64,000 nucleotides of DNA from the NCBI GenBank assembly GCA_964618455.1, contig CAZUAQ010000011.1:1-64000 (forward strand), written 5' to 3'. The notes beneath the pieces are model-generated. The model saw nothing but the letters and a program-made list of their open reading frames with translations. It searched no databases and was not told the origin of the DNA. Below, in pieces: positions 9,000 through 18,900 of this stretch. How positions within the stretch are numbered: position 1 is the stretch's first letter; every line of letters begins with the position of its first letter. A program made the translations under genes and the position numbers. The stretch comes from CAZUAQ01 sp964618455. GTDB lineage: Bacteria; Planctomycetota; Phycisphaerae; UBA1845; PWPN01.

Positions 9000-9027
9000 A
9001 TTCTATCAAATATGAGTCTACTGTCAA
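9000..9027 (-). promoter_or_regulatory. Sigma-70-type promoter for the PEP-CTERM gene
   Basis: On the minus strand, TTGACA (9027-9022) and TAGAAT (9005-9000) are separated by 16 bases. This is a near-consensus pair about 130 bases upstream of the start codon at 8870, giving a leader of about 120 bases. Confidence 0.55.
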
Positions 9028-9152
9028 GAGGCACAGCAATCATAACCCGATCTTCATATCTGAAAAGTGTGTGTCAGAATTATTGCAGAGTGGGTTTAAA
9101 CGCGCAGGGTCAGGAAAGGGGGCAGGTTGCTTCCGAGGCGCGGTGTCCTTCT

Positions 9153-9371
9153 TCAGTGGCCGAGTAATCCACGCTCAAGTTCGCGGCCCATGCGACGAAG
9201 CACGGCATCCTTCGTCAGATAGGTCACCAGCGGAATCAGCAACGTGAAAAGGAAGAACGCCAGGGCAAGAACGACCGCGATCGGGATTCGACATGCCTTT
9301 CGGCTAGGCCGGCCGGCGTACCGGATCCCCTGAATGGAAGATTCGCTTCGCGTGGCTTGAGGAGCTTTCAT
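9153..9371 (-). CDS. Small single-pass membrane protein
   Basis: A 72-residue protein with a polar, basic N-terminal half and one strong transmembrane helix (IPIAVVLALAFFLFTLLIPL), then a short charged tail KDAVLRRMGRELERGLLGH. The start is one of two close ATGs (9371 or 9377); both lie 22-30 bases after the stop of the SMP-30 gene at 9400, which suggests one transcript. The Arg-rich flank suggests the N-terminus is cytoplasmic. I recognise no family; it may be a subunit or membrane tether made with the lactonase. Confidence 0.6.
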   Translation of the reverse strand: MKAPQATRSESSIQGIRYAGRPSRKACRIPIAVVLALAFFLFTLLIPLVTYLTKDAVLRRMGRELERGLLGH

Positions 9372-9399
9372 GCTCATGATCTTCTGAAAGGACGAAGGC

Positions 9400-11043
9400 T
9401 CACTCCGGGTCCACCGGTCCCGCGCCACTGAATCCGCTCGATGCTCCATTTGCCGCCGTCGGCGCGCTGTCCAGATGGACGTGCCATCCGCGGGTCTGCG
9501 TCGGGATGGCGTAGAGGCCGTTGCGGGCGGTGACGAAGAGCGTGGCGAGATCCGCGCCGCCGAACGTGCAGTTGGACGGCACTTCGCGCACGGACAGGTG
9601 GCCGAGCCACGCGCCGTCGGCGGCCAGCACGACCACGCCTTCACGCGTCGTCACGTACAGCCGACCCTCGCGATCCACCGTCATACCGTCCGGCCCGAGC
9701 ACATGCGCGATGCGCGTGCCCTTGGCGATGCGGCCAGGGCTCTTCACGGCGTAGCGGAAGAGCTCGTTCGTTCCGTTATCCAGCACGTACAGCACCTTTC
9801 CATCCGGAGACAGGGCGATGCCGTTGGGGCGGACGAGGTCGTCAATGATCCGCGTGAGCGTACCGTCGCGATCGAGGTAGTACACGCCTTCGATCTCCAT
9901 CTGCATCGTTTCGCGCTGGCCGTAGCGTGGGTCGGTGAAGTAGATGCCGCCATGGGCGTCCAGCCAGAGATCGTTCGGGCTGTTCAGCCGCTTGAAGTCG
10001 TAAGTGGCGGTGAGGGTCTTCGCGCCCTTCCGCGGACCGGATCGGATGCTCAGCCGACGACCGCCATGCTCACAGGCGATCAGGTTCCCTTCCTTGTCGA
10101 ACATCAGCCCGTTGGCCCGCTGCGATTTCTCCACCGCCACCTGACTCTCGCCGTCGGCGTAGCGGATGATGTGTTCGTTGGGGATGTCCGTGAAGTAGAG
10201 CGCCTTCTCATCGCGATCCCACGCCGGCCCCTCGGTGAACGCGAACCCGTCGGCCAGCCGCTTCATCGAAGCGTCCGCCTTCACGACGCCGGGAATCTCC
10301 TGCACGCCGGGCAGCAGCCGCACGTTCTCCACCACCGTCACGACATCCTGAAAGTCATCGTTCGTCGAGTACTCCCACGTCAGAATGTAGCTGTTAGGGA
10401 TCATGCGGCGGGTCTTGGCATCGACGTTGGGATAGATCATCACCTTGTACGGCTGGTCCGCGAAGCGCTCGTTCAGCCGCCGCGTGTGCTCGACGTCGGT
10501 CAGCACTACCTCGTCGGGAAAGTTGTCGTTGCTGACCCAGAAGCCGATCAGGCTGTCACCGGGGTCGAACTTGCAGTGGGAGGCGGCATTGCCCGGATGC
10601 GCCTTGACGTCTTCCGTCTGAAGCGGAGGGCTGGGCAGCGGCAGTTTGGCCATCTCCTCCTCGGACGGCTTGTAGGCATAACGCCACAGTTCCTTACGGT
10701 TGGCGATCGGATCCGGCGGAGGCGTGTCGCTGTTCAACAGCGGCTTGAGGTCGAGACCGTACCATCCGCCGCGCGTCATCGTCTCCAGGCCGAGGGCGAT
10801 GATCGGCTTGAAGATCACGGGCTTGTTCGGATCGACGCGCTTGAACAGCGCCGCCGAGCCGTTCCGGGGGCGAATCGGATTCCGCAGATCGCGATCGAGG
10901 ACCAGCCCCCACTGGTTCTCGAGCAGGTCGCTCAGGTTCGGCTCACCGCCGGGGCCGTCGGCGACGGGCGGATGCTGTCCGAAGGCGACGGTGGCGGACA
11001 GGCCGAGAATGGCCACGGTGATCAAGGCGAACGCGCGATTCAT
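9400..11043 (-). CDS. Exported two-domain protein with C-terminal SMP-30/gluconolactonase beta-propeller
   Basis: A 547-residue secreted protein (signal peptide MNRAFALITVAILGLSATVAFG; GAGGAG ribosome site upstream). Residues about 30-240 form a domain I cannot name, with WYGLDLKP and the segment HCKFDPGDSLIGFWVSN. From about 255 to 510 is an SMP-30/gluconolactonase/LRE-type six-bladed propeller: FAFTEGPAWDRDEKALYFTDI, the metal-site strand ANGLMFDKEGNLIACEHG, LNSPNDLWLDAHGGIYFTDPRYG, VRPNGIALSPDGKVLYVLDNG, and a late GPDGMTVDREGRLYVT. The Glu, Asn and Asp ligands of the divalent-metal site are visible, so hydrolysis of a sugar lactone is plausible in the periplasm. The small membrane protein at 9153 follows directly. 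Confidence 0.85.
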   Translation of the reverse strand: MNRAFALITVAILGLSATVAFGQHPPVADGPGGEPNLSDLLENQWGLVLDRDLRNPIRPRNGSAALFKRVDPNKPVIFKPIIALGLETMTRGGWYGLDLKPLLNSDTPPPDPIANRKELWRYAYKPSEEEMAKLPLPSPPLQTEDVKAHPGNAASHCKFDPGDSLIGFWVSNDNFPDEVVLTDVEHTRRLNERFADQPYKVMIYPNVDAKTRRMIPNSYILTWEYSTNDDFQDVVTVVENVRLLPGVQEIPGVVKADASMKRLADGFAFTEGPAWDRDEKALYFTDIPNEHIIRYADGESQVAVEKSQRANGLMFDKEGNLIACEHGGRRLSIRSGPRKGAKTLTATYDFKRLNSPNDLWLDAHGGIYFTDPRYGQRETMQMEIEGVYYLDRDGTLTRIIDDLVRPNGIALSPDGKVLYVLDNGTNELFRYAVKSPGRIAKGTRIAHVLGPDGMTVDREGRLYVTTREGVVVLAADGAWLGHLSVREVPSNCTFGGADLATLFVTARNGLYAIPTQTRGWHVHLDSAPTAANGASSGFSGAGPVDPE

Positions 11044-11197
11044 GATTCTTCTCCTCTTCGGGTTGGTGGTCCCTTCATTCTACGCCAGCGCGAGCCCGCC
11101 ACAAAGAATGCGACTCGGCAGGACGGTTAAGCCCCTGTAAAATGCCCGTGGTTCCTGATTTCCGCACCCTCGACTCGTCAAATACAAGGTTTTCCCG

Positions 11198-14100
11198 ATG
11201 AAGTTCAATTCCAGATCGACTCCCATTCCGGTGATGATGGCGGTAGGGCTCATGCTGTTGAGCGGGATCGCCTCCGCCGCGCCCGTCGCGCCGCCACGCA
11301 TCGAACAGCGTTACGTGACGCGGTGGTCGCCGGCGGCCGAAGCGCGCATCCGCCTCGACGAAGCGTACGAAGCGAACAGCGCCCGCATTCGCGTGGCCCG
11401 GGGGCAGGACTGGACGCGCTGGCACGCCGGCAGCGTCCGCACAATCACCAAGGGCGAGACGATCGTCCATCTGCCGCTGCACATGTTTCCCGCCGGGGAC
11501 CACGCCTGCCAGTTCGATCTGCGCACGCCGACCGGGGCGATCTTCATTCCGTCGGAAGTACGCGTGCCGATCGTGGCACGCTACACGCCGGTCTCGTTGG
11601 CGGGGAGGGATGCGAAGCTCGAGGACTGGCCGCACCAGCGCTATCCCGACGCGCCCCAATCGCGGGCGGTGATGCAGCTCGCCTGGGACATGGAACATCT
11701 CTACGTGATGCCGAATGTCCCGTGGATGAAGCGGATCATACTCGACCTCATGCCGGATACGCCCGTCGAGCGTCTGCACAATACGCAAGTCCCGGTCGGC
11801 GCCCGGTGGATGACGCTGCCGTGGTCGGAGATGGAAGGAGCCGGTCCACAGATCGGGCAGGTTCTTCGGGTCACGTGGACCGATGGGCAGGGTCGCGCCT
11901 ACAACGCCGACGTTCTGCTGGCGGGCTCGGGCATCGACATGCACTTCGGGGCGTACATCGTTGCCGCGCCGCCCGGTCAGGACGACCAGGGACCGGACCC
12001 ATACATGCTCCGCGCGCAGTATGACAAGGTCGGGTTCGATCTTCGCGCGTCCGCCATCCATTGGGGAAGCATTGAACCCGATCCGCCGGCGAAGGTGGAA
12101 CGGGAATTCGATCTCTCCCCCGTCAGGCACATGCCGAACCTGCACTACCCCGGCATGTGCTACCTCGCCATCACGCTTGAAGGCGACTGGCAGGAGAAAC
12201 TCTACGACCAGGATCCCGAGCGGTTCTACACGTTGGCGCGGCCGTTCCTCGACGCGCTGACGCAGGAGTTAAACCGGATCGGCGTGCGTTACGTGAGTTG
12301 CGGATGGAACGAGCCGGGACTGTTTCATTTTTCCGATCGGGTGGGGAGGTACGTCCGCGATCTGAACGAGACGGTGCATTTCGTCCGCAAGAACATGCCC
12401 GACGCGCAGGTCATCGCCGGGAAGTTCTGCGGCGGAAACCCGGAGACCATTCGCACGTTCGCCGCCGGGGGCTTCGGCGACAACTTCGACATTCTCGACA
12501 TCCATCCGTACAGCAACGATCCGCGGACCGGCTGCCACATGGGCGAGGTCGTTGCCAGCCATGAAGCCTTGGCCGAACTCGGCATGGGTGACAAGCGCAT
12601 TTACCTCGGCGAGGGGTGGGGGCCGACGCGCTATACGCCCGGCATCGATCGCGCGCGGCACGATGCTCCGGTTTCCGAGCGCGAGGCCGACCTGCAGCGG
12701 CAGTTCTACTGGAACGGGTACCGCTGCCTGATCACGCCGCGACCGGATTACAACCCGGGGTGGGTGCTGGCCGCCAAGTACTTCACGTTCAATGACAACG
12801 TCGGTGGGACATACTGGCGCGTGAAGGCCCGGCCGCATTACAACGCCGCCGGCGAGATCGATTATTACCTGCTCAGTCACCTTCGCTTCGGCAGCCCCGA
12901 GGACATGAAGGCGTTCTTCTGCAACGGCGGACTGATCAACTTCCAGGGACAGCCGAAAGGCGACTGGCTCTACGACTTCCCGCCCTCATTGCCCGATGTC
13001 CGTGTGGCGGTCGAACATGAGATCCCGTTCGCCCTGCGTAGTGAGGCGTACCCGATTACGGTGCACATCACGAACGCCGAGTCCGAGCCGATCCGCCGGC
13101 TTCACCTGGGCCTGCGTGAGCGGACCGCGCTGTTTCGCAACCAGGATGGTGTCGTGGCGGGCGATGCGCGCGGATCGACACGGCGCGGCGTGCTCGAACC
13201 TGGGCAGACGTGGAGCACACGCCTGACCGCGCGGGTCGTCTCCGGGCGGACGGGTCCGCTGCGCCTTGCCGTGGAGGTCGATTACCACTGGCGGGAAGCG
13301 CAGTACACGAGCGATGCGATCATCCGCACGGAGGTGCGTGACGACATCGACATCGTGACGGACTCTTCCATCTGGACGCTCGATCCTGAAACCGGCGCCC
13401 ACGACACGACCGTGACCCTGCGGAACAACCAGCGGCGTCCGCTTATGGGGAAGCTCTTCGATAGTGCGCCGCTCGGGATGCTGGTCGAGGGGGATGCATT
13501 GGAGAAGCGCCTGGCTACCGGCGAGGAGCGTGACATGGCGATTCGCTTACAGGGCGAGCGGCTGCCGAGCGGCATCTACATGCTGCCCTCGCGCTGGGAC
13601 GAGCGCGCTGGGGTGACCGTCGTTCAGCCGCAAACGTGCCCGCGCCTTAAAGGCAGGATCCAGATCGACGGCAGTCTCTCCGACTGGCCGGAGCGCCAGG
13701 CCCGCGACGGTGCGTTGCAGTTCAAGAACGCGGGCGCTTTGCCGGTGAATACGCCGTCCGATCCGTTCCCCGTGCCCACACCGACGGGCGAGAGCGTGCT
13801 GGATCGTGCCACGCGGTCAGGGAGCGAATCTGAACGAGAAGACGCCGACGATCGCGCTGCCACGTTTGCCGCGCGGGCGGGCATCCTGTGGGACGACGAA
13901 CATCTCTACTTCGGCGCGATCGTCGAGGATGACCGGCATGTCCAGTCGCAGGAGGGTCCTGACGTCTGGCGTGGCGACAGTATCCAACTGGCGTTCGACC
14001 CGCTCGATGACGGGGGTGGGCATGACGCCGCCACGTACGACGAGTATCGCCACAGCCGGAACCAGGAGGGCCACGGCGCGGACGGCTACGAACTGGCCAT

Positions 14101-14398
14101 GGCCCTCTCCCCCGACGGACCCGGCATTGCGTACGTGCGCGGGCCGGAGGTGGCGTCGCCGGAAGCGCTGGCTCAAGCATCCATCAAGGTGATCCACGAT
14201 GGGCGATTCACGCACTATGAAGTCGCCATCCCGTGGACCGCGCTTCAGCCGATCACACCTGAAACGGGATCGCGCTTTCGCATGAGTGTGCTGGTGAATA
14301 ACTCCGACGGTCAGTCACGCCGGACACTCGAGTGGGGCGGGGGCATCGGCAGCGGCAAGTACCCGAGCCGTTACGTTCCCGTGATCCTGCGGGATTGA
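11198..14398 (+). CDS. Large secreted glycoside hydrolase-like protein with C-terminal CBM9-like domain
   Basis: A 1,066-residue exported protein (signal peptide ending ...LLSGIASAAP). The central part (roughly 290-560) looks like a clan-A (beta/alpha)8 glycosidase: RYVSCGWNEPGLFHF, with a Asn-Glu pair typical of the acid/base strand, and KRIYLGEGWGPTRY, placed where the nucleophile Glu is expected. After about 600 there are beta-sandwich regions. The last 240 residues carry a family-9 carbohydrate-binding-type domain: IDGSLSDWPERQ, ILWDDEHLYFGAIVEDD, WRGDSIQLAFDP, and FTHYEVAIPWTAL. The family and substrate are not determined. It faces the DUF1501 gene tail to tail (19-base gap). Confidence 0.75.
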   Translation: MKFNSRSTPIPVMMAVGLMLLSGIASAAPVAPPRIEQRYVTRWSPAAEARIRLDEAYEANSARIRVARGQDWTRWHAGSVRTITKGETIVHLPLHMFPAGDHACQFDLRTPTGAIFIPSEVRVPIVARYTPVSLAGRDAKLEDWPHQRYPDAPQSRAVMQLAWDMEHLYVMPNVPWMKRIILDLMPDTPVERLHNTQVPVGARWMTLPWSEMEGAGPQIGQVLRVTWTDGQGRAYNADVLLAGSGIDMHFGAYIVAAPPGQDDQGPDPYMLRAQYDKVGFDLRASAIHWGSIEPDPPAKVEREFDLSPVRHMPNLHYPGMCYLAITLEGDWQEKLYDQDPERFYTLARPFLDALTQELNRIGVRYVSCGWNEPGLFHFSDRVGRYVRDLNETVHFVRKNMPDAQVIAGKFCGGNPETIRTFAAGGFGDNFDILDIHPYSNDPRTGCHMGEVVASHEALAELGMGDKRIYLGEGWGPTRYTPGIDRARHDAPVSEREADLQRQFYWNGYRCLITPRPDYNPGWVLAAKYFTFNDNVGGTYWRVKARPHYNAAGEIDYYLLSHLRFGSPEDMKAFFCNGGLINFQGQPKGDWLYDFPPSLPDVRVAVEHEIPFALRSEAYPITVHITNAESEPIRRLHLGLRERTALFRNQDGVVAGDARGSTRRGVLEPGQTWSTRLTARVVSGRTGPLRLAVEVDYHWREAQYTSDAIIRTEVRDDIDIVTDSSIWTLDPETGAHDTTVTLRNNQRRPLMGKLFDSAPLGMLVEGDALEKRLATGEERDMAIRLQGERLPSGIYMLPSRWDERAGVTVVQPQTCPRLKGRIQIDGSLSDWPERQARDGALQFKNAGALPVNTPSDPFPVPTPTGESVLDRATRSGSESEREDADDRAATFAARAGILWDDEHLYFGAIVEDDRHVQSQEGPDVWRGDSIQLAFDPLDDGGGHDAATYDEYRHSRNQEGHGADGYELAMALSPDGPGIAYVRGPEVASPEALAQASIKVIHDGRFTHYEVAIPWTALQPITPETGSRFRMSVLVNNSDGQSRRTLEWGGGIGSGKYPSRYVPVILRD

Positions 14399-14417
14399 AC
14401 TTTCATCGCAGGGTGTG

Positions 14418-15899
14418 TCAGGCCAGCAGATCCTTGACGACGTGGCCGTGTACGTCGGTCAGCCGGAAGTCGCGACCCTGGTAGCGGTACACGAGTTTCT
14501 CGTGGTTGATGCCGAGCGTGTGGAGTACGGTGGCCTGGAAGTCGTGCACGTGGACCGGATTCTCCACGACGTTGTAGGAGAAGTCGTCGGTTGTGCCATA
14601 AGTGACTCCGGGCTGGATGCCGCCGCCGGCCATCCAGATCGTGAAGCAGCGCGGATGATGATCGCGGCCGTAGTTGTCGTTCGTCAGCTTGCCCTGGCAG
14701 TAGACCGTCCGCCCGAACTCGCCACCCCAGATCACCAGCGTTTCGTCCAGCATGCCGCGCTGCTTGAGGTCCTTGACCAGCGCCGCCGACGCCTGGTCCA
14801 CGTCCTTGCATTGTAGCGTGATATCGCCGGGCAGGTTGGAGTGCTGATCCCAGCCGCGATGGAAGAGCTGAACGAAACGCACACCCCGTTCCGACAAACG
14901 CCGGGCGAGCAGGGCGTTGGCGGCGAAGGTGCCCGGCTTCTGGGCGTCCGGACCGTACATGTCCAGAACCTCTTTCGGCTCCTGCATGATGTCCATCAAC
15001 TCCGGCACGGACGTCTGCATCCGGTACGCCATTTCGTACTGCGCGATGCGCGTACGGATCTCCGGGTCGCCGTGCGCGTCGTATTGCATTTCGTTCAGCG
15101 CGGCGATGCCGTCGAGCATGTCACGCCGTGTGGCGGTATCGATTCCCGGCGGGTCGGACAGGTACAGCACCGGGTCGCCACTGCCACGGAAATTCACGCC
15201 CTGGTGGCTCGACGGGAGGAAACCGCTGCTCCACAGACGTGAGAAGAGTGGCTGAGCCGTTCGCTTCGAGCTGCCCTGGGAGATCAGCACGACGAACGCC
15301 GGGAGATTCGCGTTCTCACTGCCGATCCCGTAGCTCAGCCACGAGCCGAAGCTCGGACGGCCGGGCTGCTGGCTGCCCGTCTGGATGAAGGTGATCGCCG
15401 GGTCATGGTTGATCGCCTCGGTATGCATCGTCCGCACGATGGCGATGTCGTCCGCGATGGTGGAGATATGCGGGAGAAGTTCGCTGATCTCCGCACCGCA
15501 CTTGCCGTGTCTGGCGAATTTGAATTTTGATTGCGTCAAGGGGAAGGAGTCCTGGCCGGAGGTCATGCCCGTGAGTCGTTGACCCATGCGTACCGATTCG
15601 GGGAGTTCCTCGCCGTGATGGTCCGCCAGCTTCGGCTTGTAGTCGAAGAGATCCATCTGCGACGGGGCACCGGACTGGAAGAGGTAGATCACCCGCTTGG
15701 CCTTGGGCGCGAAATGCGGCACACCGGGAAGTCCCGGAGCCATCGACGTCGCATCGTTCTTGCCCGCCAGGAGTTTGTCATTCAGCAATGACGCCAGCGC
15801 GATCGACCCGATTCCCATGCTCGCCTTGCCGAAGAACTGCCGGCGCGTCATCTCCAGGCTCGCCCGGATGGCCGGTTCCAATGGATCGTGACGTGTCAT
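14418..15899 (-). CDS. DUF1501 family Tat-exported protein
   Basis: A 493-residue protein of the DUF1501 (PF07394) family, which is strongly expanded in Planctomycetes and has a sulfatase/alkaline-phosphatase-like fold. ATG at 15899 is chosen for GGGAG upstream and because it lies after the stop of the next gene. The N-terminus has a Tat-type motif (TRRQFFGKASMGIG). Family segments seen: VIYLFQSGAPSQMDLFDYKP, RTMHTEAINHDPA, and WGGEFGRTVYCQGK with a following DHHPRCFT metal-site-like run. The biochemical role is unsettled. It is encoded 26 bases downstream of the DUF1549/1553 gene, the usual pairing in this phylum. Confidence 0.92.
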   Translation of the reverse strand: MTRHDPLEPAIRASLEMTRRQFFGKASMGIGSIALASLLNDKLLAGKNDATSMAPGLPGVPHFAPKAKRVIYLFQSGAPSQMDLFDYKPKLADHHGEELPESVRMGQRLTGMTSGQDSFPLTQSKFKFARHGKCGAEISELLPHISTIADDIAIVRTMHTEAINHDPAITFIQTGSQQPGRPSFGSWLSYGIGSENANLPAFVVLISQGSSKRTAQPLFSRLWSSGFLPSSHQGVNFRGSGDPVLYLSDPPGIDTATRRDMLDGIAALNEMQYDAHGDPEIRTRIAQYEMAYRMQTSVPELMDIMQEPKEVLDMYGPDAQKPGTFAANALLARRLSERGVRFVQLFHRGWDQHSNLPGDITLQCKDVDQASAALVKDLKQRGMLDETLVIWGGEFGRTVYCQGKLTNDNYGRDHHPRCFTIWMAGGGIQPGVTYGTTDDFSYNVVENPVHVHDFQATVLHTLGINHEKLVYRYQGRDFRLTDVHGHVVKDLLA

Positions 15900-15925
15900 C
15901 GATGCGCTCCCGATTCGTTCGCTGA

Positions 15926-18900
15926 TTAAGGCTTGGTCACCATCTCGTCGAGGTTGAGGATCATGCTTGCCACCGTCGTCCACGCGGCCAGCTCAATGGC
16001 GTTGACCTCGGTCGGGCTGTTGGCCTCGCCCTGGCTGATCAATGCAAACGCCGCCGTCACGTCCGTCGCGTAGCGGTCGACCTGCCGCCGGTAATTCGAT
16101 GCGAGGATCTGCACCTCCTGAGGCTTCGGCTCCCGTGCCAGCGCCGCGCGGAAAGCGAAGCGCACTCGCGCCTCCACACCTTCAGCATCGTGATCCAGGA
16201 TCCGCTCGGCGAATTTCCGCGCCGCCTCGACATACGTCTTGTCGTTCAGCAGCACGAGCGCCTGCAGGGGCGTGTTGGTGCGCGAACGCCGGGCGATGCA
16301 GAATTCCCGGTCCGGCGCGTCGAACGTCGCCAGGCCCGGCGGCGGAACCGTCCGTTTCCAGAAGGTGTATATGCTGCGACGGTACAGGTCCGTCCCGTGA
16401 TCCTGCTTGTATTCCTGAGCGGTGAACTTCTCACCGTAGGCCACTTCTTTCCACAGCCCCGGCGGTTGATAAGGCGAGACGCTCGGACCGCCGATCCGCG
16501 TGTCCAGCAATCCCCCGACGGCCAGCGCGTTATCGCGAATGAACTCGGCGGTCAGGCGGAACCGTGGCCCGCGCGTGAGGAGGCGATTCTGTGGGTCCTT
16601 CTCCAGCAAGGCCGGGGTCACCTTCGAGGCCTGGCGGTACGTGGCGGACGTGACGATCAGCCGCTGAATGTGGCGGATGTCCCACCCGCTCTCGACGAAC
16701 TCCGTCGCCAGCCAGTCGAGCAGTTCCGGGTGCGTCGGCCACTCGCCCTGCACGCCGAAGTCCTCGGACGTCTTCACGATGCCCGTGCCGAAGTACATCT
16801 GCCAGTAGCGATTGACCGCCACGCGCGCAGTCAGAGGATTGTCGCCGCTTGCGATCCAGCGCGCGAGACCAAGCCGCGAACCGGCGGCATCTTCCGGCAA
16901 CGCGCCAAGTGACTCCGGCACGTTCGGGAAGACTTCCTCCCCCGGCGAATCGTACTGGCCCCGCACGAGCACGAAGGTCTTCCGCCGCTCTTCCTGTTCC
17001 CCCATGACCATCGAGGTCGGGATCTCGGCAACCAGGTCCGCCTCCTGCTTGCGCATGGCCAGCAGATGGTCGTAAGCGGTCTTGATCTTTTCAGGGGCGT
17101 GATGCGCCAGGAAGCGCTCGCGCACCTGCTTGTTCTGTTCCGCAGAACGATGCGACGGCGCGGTCGCGAGTATGCTCCGGAAGGGATGGTCTACCGCCAG
17201 TCGCTTGACCTCCGCCGCCGTCAGAAGGCGGGCGTAGATCCGCACGTCGTCGATACTGCCCACGAACGGATCCGACGTCGTTCGCCGGCCGATGTGCAGC
17301 GGGCGATCCGTCCGGATGGACTTCGTCAGCGTGTTGTGCGTGACGGTCAACTCCTGCGGCTCTCCGTTCACGTAAATGCGCACGCCGTCCGCCTTGCCCG
17401 AGCCGTCGTACGTCATCATGACATGCTGCCATTGCTGCAGCGGCATCTGCTTCTTGGTATTCACGCGGATGACGTTGTCCGGCCAGTGGTGGATCAGGTG
17501 CACGAAAAGCAGCCCGCTGCTGGCGTACAGGTCGTACCCGCGGATGCCGTTGGATTCGTCCATGCGCGACAGGAGCACCATCGGGTTGCCGTTGGCGATA
17601 TGGACCCAACCCCCGTAACTGAAGGCGTCGGTCCTTTCGAATCCCGCCGTCTCCCCGGCGTCGATGTAGCTCTTGCCGTTCAGCTTGATCGCGCGGTCGA
17701 GCTTGCCGTTTTCGTAAGCGACGTCGCCATGCGTCTTGCCGTGACGATAGTGCCCGCTCGTATCCGAGGCGTGACCGTCGAACTCGTAATGGGCAACCAG
17801 TCCGTCGCGCGGGGCGTCGGGGGTCGTTTCCAGGTGCCGCTGGGTCCAGGCATTCATCGCCGCCGCCAACTCCGGTTCAAGGTCGGCCATCGTCTTTTCC
17901 GCGGCAGCGAGCTTCGTCCGCACCTGCTCCAGGCGCGTCTTCTGATCCGGCAGCGGCGCGCGAATCACCGGATCGGCATTGCCGTGGTGCCCATCGAGCC
18001 CTTTCTCCGGCACGTTGTTGAAGAAGGCGAACAGGCGGTAATAGTCCTTCATGGTAAACGGGTCGTACTTGTGATCGTGGCACTGTGCGCATTCCATCGT
18101 CAGCCCGAGCCACACCGTCGACGTCGTGTTCACGCGGTCCTTGATGTACTGCGTGAGGTACTCTTCCGGGATCGCGCCGCCCTCGTAGTTGATCATGTGG
18201 TTTCGGTTGAAGCCGGTCGCGAGACGCTGCTTCATTGTGGCATTCGGCAGAAGATCCCCCGCCAGTTGTTCCACGGTGAATTCGTCGTAGGGCTTGTTTT
18301 CAGCCAGCGACTCGATCACCCAGTCGCGCCAGCGCCACATGTCGCGGTGACTGTCGATGTGATAACCGTGCGTGTCGGCGTAGCGTGACAGGTCGAGCCA
18401 CGGCACGGCCAGGCGCTCGGCGTGATGCGGCGATGCCAGCAGGCGATCCACCACCTTCTCATAGGCATCGGGCGACTCGTCCGCGAGAAAGGCCTCGACC
18501 TCTTCGGGCGTCGGCGGCAAACCCGTCAAATCCAGTGTGACCCGCCGGATCAACGTGGTCTTGTCCGCCTCCGGCGACGGCGCCAAACCTTCGTGCTCGA
18601 GTTCCTTGATCACGAAACGGTCGATCGGGTTGCGGCACCATGTTTCATCCGCCTCGGGGAGCTTCGGGCGATCAGCAGGAATGAAAGACCAGTGCGGCTG
18701 CCACTTCGCGCCTTCCTCCACCCAGCGGGTCAGCAGTTGGATCTGCCGCTCAGTGAGTGTTTTGTCGAAATCGTCCGGCGGCATCGGCGCGATCGGGTCC
18801 GTGATGCGGCGGATCAGTTCGCTCGCCGAGGAGAAGCCGGGCACGACGGCGGCATGACCGCCCAGGTCGGCCAGGGCCCCTTCCTCCGTATCGAGACGCA

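Noticed and set aside
9475..11130. 551-codon plus-strand frame opposite the lactonase
   Set aside because: Shadow of the SMP-30 gene; low-complexity His/Arg/Val composition.
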